A stretch of 5,069 nucleotides of DNA from Lysobacterales bacterium CG_4_10_14_3_um_filter_64_11 (GTDB lineage Bacteria > Pseudomonadota > Gammaproteobacteria > Xanthomonadales > Xanthomonadaceae), in assembly GCA_002782905.1 (NCBI GenBank), contig PFJA01000148.1:1-5069 (forward strand). Direction: 5' to 3'. Each line of letters opens with the position of its first letter. Within the stretch, counting starts at the first letter, position 1. The translations under genes were made by a program, and so were the position numbers. Of this stretch, positions 1 through 4,968 are shown piece by piece. The notes under the pieces were generated by a model that did not search any database, was not told where the DNA came from, and saw nothing but the letters and a program-made list of their open reading frames with translations.

Positions 1-33
1 GCGATGCCGGTTCGACTCCGGCTCCGGGCACCA
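1..33 (+). tRNA. tRNA 3' end (Leu or Phe type), partial
   Basis: The window opens inside a tRNA gene. The T arm is visible as the stem GCCGG / CCGGC closing the 7-base loop TTCGACT, followed by the 3' acceptor strand TCCGGGC, discriminator A and an encoded CCA that ends at position 33. The predicted 5' acceptor strand, GCCCGGA, is known from gammaproteobacterial tRNA-Leu(UAA) and tRNA-Phe. The anticodon and D arm lie outside the window, so the amino acid cannot be decided. I lean to leucine because of the T-arm sequence. Confidence 0.88.
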
Positions 34-95
34 AATCGCCGCTTCAGCCCATCCGCCAGTGTCCGAAAACCCTTTGAACTCGGCATTGCAGCGGG

Positions 96-148
96 GTGTC
101 GCTGGCGCGGCCGGTTCGCGCACCGTAACCACGCCGCGCCTGCGACAC
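96..148. other. long imperfect hairpin downstream of the tRNA
   Basis: Bases 96-110 (GTGTCGCTGGCGCGG) pair with 134-148 (CCGCGCCTGCGACAC) at 14 of 15 positions, with one T-T mismatch in the middle. The 23-base loop can hold a further 4-bp stem (CGGT 112-115 with ACCG 122-125). No T-run follows on either strand, so it is not a standard intrinsic terminator. It may be a tRNA 3' trailer structure, a relic of a palindromic repeat or part of a small RNA. The rest of 34-181 shows no gene. Confidence 0.5.
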
Positions 149-181
149 AGGGGGATGCGGTGGCAATCGTGAATGCAGCAC

Positions 182-212
182 AAAAAAAAAGCGCCACACC
201 GGGGTGTGGCGC
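182..212 (-). terminator. intrinsic terminator of ompW
   Basis: The perfect 10-bp stem GCGCCACACC (191-200) / GGTGTGGCGC (203-212) has a 2-base gap, so in practice a 9-bp stem with a CGGG tetraloop. It is flanked at 182-190 by nine A residues. Read on the minus strand this is a GC-rich hairpin followed by nine U, a canonical rho-independent terminator 42 bases past the ompW stop codon. A second perfect stem, GCCCGAG (216-222) / CTCGGGC (231-237), lies between the stop codon and the terminator. Confidence 0.93.
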
Positions 213-254
213 GAGGCCCGAGGGAGAGGGCTCGGGCAGGGGATGCGATTGCAA

Positions 255-866
255 TCAGAAGCGGTAACCCAAGTGCAAGCCGTAGACCAAGGGGTCGACG
301 TGGGTGGTGCCGACCTTGGCGCCGTTCACTTTCACGCTGGCGTCGAGGTCGATCCAGCGGATATCGGCAGCGATATCCCACTGGTCGGCAATCTTGAACA
401 CCAAGCCGCCCTGTGCAGCGATACCGAACGAGTTGCCGACCTTGGTGTTGGTGCCGGCCAGTGCGCCGCGCTCCTTCTCGCTGAAGGTCAGGGTGTAGTT
501 CACGCCGAGCCCGAGGAATGGATTGACCTTGCCTTCCGGCAAAAAGTAATACTGCAAGCTCAGCGTCGGCGGCAGGTGCTTGAAATCCAGTGCGGTGTCG
601 CCGTTGAGCTGCACCGAGTGCTCGAACGGGGTGGATGCCAGCAACTCCACGGCCCAGTTGGGTGTGTAGTGGTAGCCGAGGGTAAAGCCCAGTGCGGTCT
701 GGCTTTTGATGTCGGTTTGCAGGGCGCCACCGGCGAGGCTGCCGTTGCCGCTCTTGGGATCGACCACGGTCGGGCCGAAACGGACGAACCAGTCTTCGGC
801 GTGTGCGTTGGTGATGGCGCCAAGCGCAAGGGCAGCGGCGAGCAGTGAGAGGGGGAGTAATTTCAC
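255..866 (-). CDS. ompW: OmpW family outer-membrane beta-barrel protein
   Basis: A 203-residue OmpW/OprG-type porin, close to the usual family length of about 210. OmpW proteins are 8-stranded outer-membrane barrels with a hydrophobic lateral channel for small apolar molecules. The N-terminus is a signal peptide (Lys2, hydrophobic core at about residues 3-18, cleavage after AHA23 before EDWF). The mature part shows the family signature HLPPTLSLQYYF (97-108), then a glycine-rich strand pattern (NPFLGLGVNYT), and ends in the aromatic YRF expected of a BAM-targeting beta-signal. The GTG at 864-866 is chosen because GAGG (875-878) lies 8 bases upstream and the signal peptide begins right there. 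The longer reading from an ATG at 944 would add 26 residues ahead of the signal peptide and overlap the FNR site. It lies downstream of, and on the same strand as, the CoA-transferase homologue but has its own promoter and terminator. Confidence 0.94.
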   Translation of the reverse strand: MKLLPLSLLAAALALGAITNAHAEDWFVRFGPTVVDPKSGNGSLAGGALQTDIKSQTALGFTLGYHYTPNWAVELLASTPFEHSVQLNGDTALDFKHLPPTLSLQYYFLPEGKVNPFLGLGVNYTLTFSEKERGALAGTNTKVGNSFGIAAQGGLVFKIADQWDIAADIRWIDLDASVKVNGAKVGTTHVDPLVYGLHLGYRF

Positions 867-874
867 GGGTACAA

Positions 875-878
875 CCTC
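875..878 (-). promoter_or_regulatory. ompW ribosome binding site
   Basis: GAGG on the minus strand, 8 bases before the GTG at 866. It decides the start codon of ompW in favour of GTG over the upstream in-frame ATG at 944. Confidence 0.7.
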
Positions 879-902
879 ATCGGTACGTTGGGGACTGAGG
901 TT

Positions 903-908
903 AGTTTC
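903..908 (-). promoter_or_regulatory. candidate -10 element of the ompW promoter
   Basis: GAAACT on the minus strand is a weak match (3 of 6) to TATAAT. If used, transcription would start near 896. That puts the centre of the FNR-like box (937.5) at about -41.5, the class II activator position, and leaves a leader of about 30 bases carrying the ribosome binding site. A poor -10 with no good -35 is what an activator-dependent promoter would look like. The assignment rests on spacing more than on sequence. Confidence 0.4.
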
Positions 909-930
909 GTGGTTGTCGCCGCCGCGTGCA

Positions 931-944
931 TTGATCATGGTCAA
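931..944 (-). promoter_or_regulatory. FNR/ANR-like binding site upstream of ompW
   Basis: The minus strand reads TTGACCATGATCAA, matching the FNR/ANR consensus TTGAT-N4-ATCAA at 9 of 10 defined bases. It is centred 71.5 bases before the ompW start codon. Oxygen-responsive FNR/ANR control of ompW/oprG is established in Escherichia coli and Pseudomonas, so both sequence and context agree. It implies induction of ompW under low oxygen. Confidence 0.75.
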
Positions 945-973
945 AATCGGTGGTTGGCGTCATGCCGCCGATT
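945..973 (-). terminator. weak terminator-like hairpin after the CoA-transferase homologue
   Basis: Read on the minus strand, AATCGGCGG (965-973) pairs with CCACCGATT (945-953), nine pairs including one G-U, with an 11-base loop. The run ATTTTG follows. The stem begins at the TAA stop codon. The U-run is short, so termination is probably partial, and some read-through into ompW is possible. Confidence 0.4.
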
Positions 974-2921
974 ACCGCTGGCTCAGCGCGAAGCGCAGCA
1001 GACCTGCCAGCACGCGTTCGCGGATACCCGATGGCGCGCTCAGCCCCATCCGTGCCAGCGCTTCGCCGTCGTTGGGTGAAGGCGTAAACAGCGCCTGGCT
1101 GATCGTGACGAGCTTCAGCGTCGGCGTGGCGGTATTGCGCTTGAGCCAGCCCAGCGCCTTCACCAGCCGTTGCTCCACCGCCGTGAAATCGCTGCCCAGT
1201 GGGTAGTCGGGCAAGTCGCCACCGGCGCGAAAGGGCGCCAGTACCTGCGCGATGCGCTCGGGCGAATTGGCGCAATGCGTGCTGTCGGCCTGCCAATCAG
1301 CAGCCAGCTTGCCCGCGGCAATCGCGCTTTGCGCCAACGCCGGTTGAAACCGCGTATCGCTGATTGCCAGCATGGTGCGAATGCAAACCTCGTCGCTGCG
1401 GCCGCGCAGGTCGGCGATGCCATATTCGGTGATAACCACATCGCGCAAATGGCGCGGGATGGTGGTGTGGCCGTAATTCCAGACCACGTTCGAGCCGGTT
1501 TTGCCGCCGCTCTCGCGCAGCGCACGCAGCATCAGCGCCGAGCGGCTTTCGCGCAACGCGTGTGCCATCGCCACGAAGTTGTACTGGCCGCCGACACCGG
1601 ACACCACCTGGCCGTTGTCCAGCGCATCAGAGGTGGCGGCGCCGAGCAGGTTCATCATCATGCAGCTGTTGAAGAAGCGCGCCTCGCGCCGTTGCAGGCG
1701 TTCCAGGGTTTCCTGGTTGCCGTACAACTCGTTGATGTTGGAAATGCGGGTCATGCCGATGCGCTGGCGCTGCTGCGGCGGCAGTTCGCGCAGCCAGCGG
1801 TACAGGTCTTTGGAGCCGAGGAAAAAACCGCCGTGCAGGTACTGGCCCTCGCTTTCGATGCGGGTCAGATCGGCATCACTGGCGCGATGGTCGTACAGCC
1901 GCTGCATCAGCGCCTGGTCATCGAGCACACGGCGCTTGATCACGCCAGCCTCGATCAGGTGCATGAAGCCATCCATCACCATTTCGCTGGCGCCGAACAG
2001 ACCCTGTTCAAACGGCCCGAGCCCGCCCCAGCGGCAGACGATCGGTGAGCTTTCCACGTCTGGCCAAAGCGACTTGATCAGGGCGCGATAGGTGTCGTTG
2101 CGGGTATGGCGCAGGATCAGTGCGTGGCTCAGCGCATCGGACAGCGTGCCGATGCCGATCTGCAGTGAACCGCCATCACGCACCAGGGTGCTGGCATACA
2201 GGCCGATCGCATAGTCGGCATCGCTTACCGGTTCGCGCGGTAACGCGAACAATTGCGGCGCCGGGCCGGGCAAGTCGAGTATCGCATCGAAGAAACCGGG
2301 GTCGAGCGCGGCGTGGCCATCCATGAACGGCAAATCCGGATGCACCTCGGCGATGATCAGCGGCCGCGGCAGGCCCATGGCGGCAAGTTCGTCGAGCAAG
2401 TCCAGGGTGAGATCGGGGTTGCAGCTCAAGCTGAGCCGCTGGCCACCGGGCTCGCGTGCGACCAACTGCACCAGCACGTTGACGCCGCGCTCGGCCACCG
2501 CACGCGCAACATGGGTGTAGTTGAGGTTGTTGTAGTGACGTTGTGCATGGCCAGCGCCCAGCAATCCGCCGGATTGGAAATAGAACTCCTCGACCTCGAT
2601 ATTCGCCGGCAAGTTATTGCGGCGCATTGCCAGCGCATAGTCCAACACCGGGAAGTCCGCACCAAAATGGCGCGCCAGGAACGGGCCGAGGAAGCGTCTT
2701 TCGATGTCGCTGCGTGGCGTTGGCGGCGTCAGCGACAGTGCGGTGTAGAGCTTCAGGCTGAGTTCCGGCTGTGCCGTTACCCGCCGCGTGATCGCGTTGA
2801 GCAAGCGATGTGGCTTGCCCAGCCCCAATGGCGCGGCCATGCGCAGGCTGTTGCCGGTGCGGGTGAGCAGCAAATCGACAGCGGCGTCGAGCGAATCCAG
2901 GCAAATCGGCGAGATAGTCAT
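972..2921 (-). CDS. acetyl-CoA hydrolase/transferase family protein, probable loss of catalytic Glu
   Basis: A 649-residue cytoplasmic protein of the acetyl-CoA hydrolase / class I-type CoA-transferase family (relatives Ach1, Cat1, AarC, 4-hydroxybutyrate CoA-transferase). Recognisable blocks are QIGIGTLSDAL (254-264), opening the C-terminal catalytic half; SEMVMDGFMHLIEAGVI (312-328); NSCMMMNLLG (418-427); SGVGGQYNF (441-449); and TEYGIADLRGRS (498-509). In characterised members the NS-x-x-E-x-D/N segment carries the glutamate that forms the glutamyl-CoA thioester; here that position is Met422. The CoA-handling GVGGQ loop is intact. The protein is longer than the usual 430-510 residues, with a tail of about 100 residues after residue 545 that I do not recognise. 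The ATG at 2919-2921 opens the frame but has only a weak ribosome binding site. Related long homologues in Pseudomonas and Xanthomonadales are, as I recall, annotated only as acetyl-CoA hydrolases. The substrate is unknown and CoA-transfer activity is doubtful. Confidence 0.85.
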   Translation of the reverse strand: MTISPICLDSLDAAVDLLLTRTGNSLRMAAPLGLGKPHRLLNAITRRVTAQPELSLKLYTALSLTPPTPRSDIERRFLGPFLARHFGADFPVLDYALAMRRNNLPANIEVEEFYFQSGGLLGAGHAQRHYNNLNYTHVARAVAERGVNVLVQLVAREPGGQRLSLSCNPDLTLDLLDELAAMGLPRPLIIAEVHPDLPFMDGHAALDPGFFDAILDLPGPAPQLFALPREPVSDADYAIGLYASTLVRDGGSLQIGIGTLSDALSHALILRHTRNDTYRALIKSLWPDVESSPIVCRWGGLGPFEQGLFGASEMVMDGFMHLIEAGVIKRRVLDDQALMQRLYDHRASDADLTRIESEGQYLHGGFFLGSKDLYRWLRELPPQQRQRIGMTRISNINELYGNQETLERLQRREARFFNSCMMMNLLGAATSDALDNGQVVSGVGGQYNFVAMAHALRESRSALMLRALRESGGKTGSNVVWNYGHTTIPRHLRDVVITEYGIADLRGRSDEVCIRTMLAISDTRFQPALAQSAIAAGKLAADWQADSTHCANSPERIAQVLAPFRAGGDLPDYPLGSDFTAVEQRLVKALGWLKRNTATPTLKLVTISQALFTPSPNDGEALARMGLSAPSGIRERVLAGLLRFALSQR

Positions 2922-3012
2922 GGCGCGAGTATCGCCCGGAGCTGCGAGCGAAGGGAACCGGCATGGAACCGACGGGCCTCAGAACCAGCCCCATCCGGGG
3001 TCATGGCGCGGC

Positions 3013-3030
3013 GTGTTGCGGTGGCAACAC
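3013..3030. repeat. short perfect hairpin
   Basis: GTGTTGC (3013-3019) and GCAACAC (3024-3030) form a perfect 7-bp stem with a GGTG loop in the divergent intergenic region. No U-run follows on either strand, so its role is unknown. It may extend the secondary structure of the palindromic element that starts 15 bases further on. Confidence 0.35.
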
Positions 3031-3044
3031 ACAGGCCCATTGTT

Positions 3045-3135
3045 CGTCATTGCGAGCGGAGCGAAGCAATCCAGTGTTTTTATTCATGGAGCAGAACGGT
3101 CTGGGTTGCCGCGTCGCTTCGCTCCTCGCAATGAC
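3045..3135. repeat. palindromic REP/MITE-like element
   Basis: Two arms face each other: 3046-3074 begins GTCATTGCGAG and ends GCAATCCAG, and 3101-3135 begins CTGGGTTGC and ends CTCGCAATGAC. The outer 11 bp (GTCATTGCGAG / CTCGCAATGAC) pair perfectly. Then GAGCGAAGC / GCTTCGCTC pair after a 2-base bulge, and GCAATCCAG / CTGGGTTGC pair with one G-T wobble opposite a 6-base bulge (CGCGTC). The loop is about 26 bases. Elements with the core TCATTGCGAG...GAAGCAATC are widespread interspersed repeats in many bacteria, from memory. It sits just upstream of the blaI-type promoter and may limit transcription into either flank. Confidence 0.75.
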
Positions 3136-3164
3136 AGCGTAATCAGCACATCGCCGGAGGAGAC

Positions 3165-3192
3165 TTGACAACTGCGATTACACGTGTAATCT
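3165..3192 (+). promoter_or_regulatory. promoter of the BlaI / M56 operon
   Basis: A perfect -35 TTGACA (3165-3170) is followed after 16 bases by TAATCT (3187-3192), a weaker -10. The spacer holds the BlaI-type palindrome, so repressor binding would block RNA polymerase. The implied transcription start is near 3199, which is the A of the first start codon. Confidence 0.6.
3176..3191. promoter_or_regulatory. BlaI/MecI-type operator
   Basis: GATTACACGTGTAATC is a perfect 16-bp palindrome containing TTACA-N2-TGTAA. The TACA / TGTA half-sites match the known operators of BlaI and MecI. It occupies the spacer and -10 region of the promoter and sits 7 bases before the start codon of the BlaI-family gene, as expected for an autoregulated repressor. 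Confidence 0.8.
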
Positions 3193-3198
3193 GAGTTA

Positions 3199-3588
3199 AT
3201 GATTACGAACGTAAACGATATCCCAATCTCCGATGCCGAAAGCATCGTCATGCAGGTGCTGTGGCAGCACAGTCCGCGTACTGCCGAGGAAGTGCTGTCT
3301 GCTCTGGCTGGCGAACAGGGCTGGGCGTTCAGTACGGTCAAAACCTTACTCAATCGCCTGCTGCGCAAAGGCGCCGTTGTTGCCGAGCGCGACGGCCGCC
3401 GCTTTCTTTACGCGCCGAAGTTGAGCCGCGAAGACTGGTTGCAGCAGCAAAGCACCGGCCTGCTGGATCGCCTCTTTGATGGCCGGGTGGCGCCGCTGGT
3501 GGCGCATTTTTGTCAGCATCGCAAACTCAGCCCCGGCGACATCGCCGAACTGCGCAAGTTGATCGAGGGGATGGACGATGAACAATGA
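3199..3588 (+). CDS. BlaI/MecI/CopY family transcriptional repressor
   Basis: A 129-residue winged-helix repressor of the usual family length. It starts with the family pattern ISDAESIVMQVLW (10-22). The recognition helix region WAFSTVKTLLNRLLRKG (42-58) is the most conserved BlaI segment, followed by the wing and the RRFLYAPKLSRE strand (67-78). A C-terminal helical part (79-125, with LVAHF at 100-104) should dimerise. BlaI proteins repress their own operon and are cleaved or released after activation of a membrane metalloprotease encoded next door; the neighbour here is such a protein. The ATG at 3199 is the only start between an upstream in-frame TAA (3187-3189) and the HTH domain. It has no Shine-Dalgarno at normal distance, which fits a leaderless transcript. 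In this setting the target need not be a beta-lactamase, and none is visible. The stop codon overlaps the next gene by 11 bases. Confidence 0.93.
   Translation: MITNVNDIPISDAESIVMQVLWQHSPRTAEEVLSALAGEQGWAFSTVKTLLNRLLRKGAVVAERDGRRFLYAPKLSREDWLQQQSTGLLDRLFDGRVAPLVAHFCQHRKLSPGDIAELRKLIEGMDDEQ
3201..3216. promoter_or_regulatory. possible second, degenerate BlaI-type operator
   Basis: GATTACGAACGTAAAC is an imperfect dyad (GATTACG / CGTAAAC) matching the upstream perfect operator at 11 of 16 positions. Its centre lies 25 bp downstream, inside the first codons of the repressor gene. It lacks exact TACA/TGTA half-sites, so it would be a weak site if real. Confidence 0.35.
3565..3570 (+). promoter_or_regulatory. 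Shine-Dalgarno of the M56 peptidase gene
   Basis: GAGGGG lies 7 bases before the ATG at 3578, within the last codons of the repressor gene. It is a strong ribosome binding site and supports the overlapping start and translational coupling. Confidence 0.75.
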
Positions 3589-4807
3589 TGTTGTCGCGTT
3601 GGTATTGGCCACCACGGCAGTGTCGAGCGCCGCGCTGCTGATCGTGTTGCTGCTGCGTCGTCCGCTGCGCGCCGCATTTGGCGCGCGTAGCGCTTACGGC
3701 CTGTGGAGCCTGCCGCCGCTGGCGATGATTGCGGCGCTGCTGCCGGCGCCAGTCCATTTCAGCGGCAGCCCGACACTGGGGCTGGTACCTGCGAGCCCGT
3801 TATCGGCGATGGTCGATGTACCGGCAACGGGCTCGGCGAGCACTGTGTGGCTGGCGATCTGGCTGCTCGGCACGGTGGCAATGATGGCTTGGATCGGCTG
3901 GCAGCAGCGGCGCTTCGTGTGCGCACTCGGCCCGTTGCGTGAGGTTGGCGATGGCTGCGTGCAGGCAACGGTCAACGCCGGTTTGCCGGCGCTGGTTGGC
4001 GTGCTGCGCACGCGCATTGTGTTGCCGGCTGATTTTGCCACGCGGTACGACGCCGATCAGCAGCGCCTGGTCATCGCCCACGAGCGCGAGCACCTGCGCC
4101 GCGGCGACCACCTCGCCAATCTGCTCGCGGCAATTGTGCGTTGCCTGTACTGGTTCAACCCGCTGCTGGTGATCGCATTGCCGCTGTTCTGGCGCGATCA
4201 GGAATTGGCCTGCGATGCCGGCGTGCTCGCCGCACACCCGCGCCAGCGCCGCCGTTATGGCGCGGCGCTGCTCAATTCCCAATGCCTGCGCGAGCGCCTG
4301 CCGCTCGGTTGTCAGGGTTTCGGTTCCCACCCGCTCAAGGAGCGCATCACCATGATTCAACAGCACGCGTTATCGAAGTTCCGTATTCGCCTTGGTCGCA
4401 TTGCCATTGTGTTGCTGGCCGGAGCGGTCACCGCCGCAGCCTGGGCGCTGCAACCACAACCGGCGGCGTCGGCAGAGACAGCGGCCGATGCGAACGCAAG
4501 CGAAGCAGTCAGCTTCCGGACGCAGTTTCCACCGATCTATCCAGGGGCTTCGCTGAAAGCCAGGGAGCAGGGCACCGTGGTGCTCAAGGTGCGCGTGCTT
4601 GCCGATGGGACGCCGAGCGATATCGTGATCCACAAGTCAACGGCAAGCCCGGCGCTGGAACAGGCCGCAATCGACGCGGTGCAAGCGTGGCGCTTCAACC
4701 CGGCGGCGCAGAACGGCAGGCCGGTCGAGGGTACGGTGCTGGTGCCGGTGATATTTTCGCTGGATAACCAGGTGGTAACCGACAAGCAGGCGTTATCCGG
4801 CGGCTGA
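3578..4807 (+). CDS. M56 (BlaR1-type) membrane metallopeptidase with C-terminal TonB-like domain
   Basis: A 409-residue inner-membrane protein. Predicted membrane segments lie at about residues 5-26, 39-57, 88-107, 180-205 and 273-291. Between the third and fourth, on the cytoplasmic side by analogy with BlaR1, is the gluzincin motif HEREH (168-172) in a VIAHEREHLRRGDH context. The likely third zinc ligand is Glu209 in QELACDAGVL, so the catalytic residues look intact. After the last membrane segment a short linker leads to a TonB C-terminal-type domain (about 317-395: PPIYP, GTVVLKVRVLADG, AAIDAVQAWRFNPA), presumably periplasmic. The penicillin-binding sensor domain of BlaR1 is absent. The ATG at 3578 overlaps the repressor gene by 11 bases. 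Inferred role: a sensor-protease that relieves BlaI repression in response to an unknown envelope signal. A TonB-like energy transducer role is less likely, because the usual long proline-rich spacer is missing. Confidence 0.9.
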   Translation: MNNDVVALVLATTAVSSAALLIVLLLRRPLRAAFGARSAYGLWSLPPLAMIAALLPAPVHFSGSPTLGLVPASPLSAMVDVPATGSASTVWLAIWLLGTVAMMAWIGWQQRRFVCALGPLREVGDGCVQATVNAGLPALVGVLRTRIVLPADFATRYDADQQRLVIAHEREHLRRGDHLANLLAAIVRCLYWFNPLLVIALPLFWRDQELACDAGVLAAHPRQRRRYGAALLNSQCLRERLPLGCQGFGSHPLKERITMIQQHALSKFRIRLGRIAIVLLAGAVTAAAWALQPQPAASAETAADANASEAVSFRTQFPPIYPGASLKAREQGTVVLKVRVLADGTPSDIVIHKSTASPALEQAAIDAVQAWRFNPAAQNGRPVEGTVLVPVIFSLDNQVVTDKQALSGG

Positions 4808-4849
4808 GCCAGACGCTGCGGCGAACGGCTGAACGGTTACCACCAGGTT

Positions 4850-4883
4850 CCCGGGTTTCGGCTGCGGCCTCAACCCGGGCTAC
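4850..4883 (-). repeat. GTAG-type REP element, copy 1
   Basis: Read on the minus strand: GTAG, then the arm CCCGGGTT (4872-4879), an inner partly paired part GAGGCCGCAGCCGA, and the arm AACCCGGG (4850-4857). A terminal GTAG plus an imperfect palindrome is the hallmark of REP elements mobilised by RAYT (TnpA-REP) transposases, as described for Stenotrophomonas SMAG repeats. It starts 42 bases past the stop codon of the M56 gene and could serve as the 3' boundary of that transcript. No U-run terminator is visible. Confidence 0.7.
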
Positions 4884-4886
4884 ACC
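4860..4886 (+). repeat. 27-bp direct repeat, copy 1
   Basis: Begins GGCTGCGGCC and ends GGGCTACACC. It is identical over 27 bases to 5043-5069 at the window end. It covers the inner part, the proximal arm and the GTAG of a minus-strand REP element plus the first bases of the following ACC run. Confidence 0.85.
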
Positions 4887-4919
4887 ACCACCACCACCAC
4901 CACCACCACCACCACCACC
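4884..4919. repeat. (ACC)12 trinucleotide microsatellite
   Basis: Twelve uninterrupted ACC units lie between two inverted GTAG-type REP elements, whose 12-bp ends AACCCGGGCTAC (4872-4883) and GTAGCCCGGGTT (4931-4942) are perfect inverted repeats. No gene covers it. Such pure triplet runs are uncommon in bacteria and prone to slippage, so copy number may vary between isolates or be misassembled. Confidence 0.95.
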
Positions 4920-4930
4920 AAACCGCCGTC

Positions 4931-4968
4931 GTAGCCCGGGTTACAGCCGCGCAGCGGCGAAACCCGGG
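4931..4968 (+). repeat. GTAG-type REP element, copy 2
   Basis: GTAG (4931-4934) is followed by the arm CCCGGGTT (4935-4942), an ACA / GA internal loop, an apical stem GCCGC (4946-4950) / GCGGC (4954-4958) with loop GCA, and the arm AACCCGGG (4961-4968). This gives 13 base pairs in all. It is the best-formed REP hairpin here and lies opposite in orientation to copy 1, as in BIME-type pairs. Confidence 0.75.

Noticed and set aside
34..254. tRNA-linked integrative element boundary
   Set aside because: No second copy of the tRNA 3' end, integrase or mobile gene is visible in the window; the downstream genes look like core chromosomal genes.
204..848. Long plus-strand open frame opposite ompW
   Set aside because: It is antisense to a clear OmpW protein with signal peptide and C-terminal aromatic residue. 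The frame is open because of high GC third positions, and the translation resembles no family.
867..944. Upstream ATG extension of ompW by 26 residues
   Set aside because: It would place a charged segment before a complete signal peptide, overlap the FNR-like site, and ignore the GAGG correctly spaced before the GTG.
3014..3030. Terminator for either divergent gene
   Set aside because: The hairpin is short, has no U-run on either strand, and lies between two divergent genes where no terminator is needed.
2253..3134. Plus-strand 293-residue frame running from within the CoA-transferase homologue into the intergenic palindrome
   Set aside because: It is antisense to a recognised family protein and ends inside a repeat; no motif is visible. 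The smaller frames in 1170-2091 are rejected for the same reason.
3800..4366. Minus-strand frame opposite the M56 gene
   Set aside because: It is antisense to the HEREH metalloprotease coding region, with no promoter or ribosome binding site and no known domain.
4884..4919. Poly-His tag or vector sequence (CAC repeats)
   Set aside because: The run lies between native REP repeats with no cloning-site sequence or open gene, and it is longer than a 6-His tag. A genomic microsatellite is the simpler reading.
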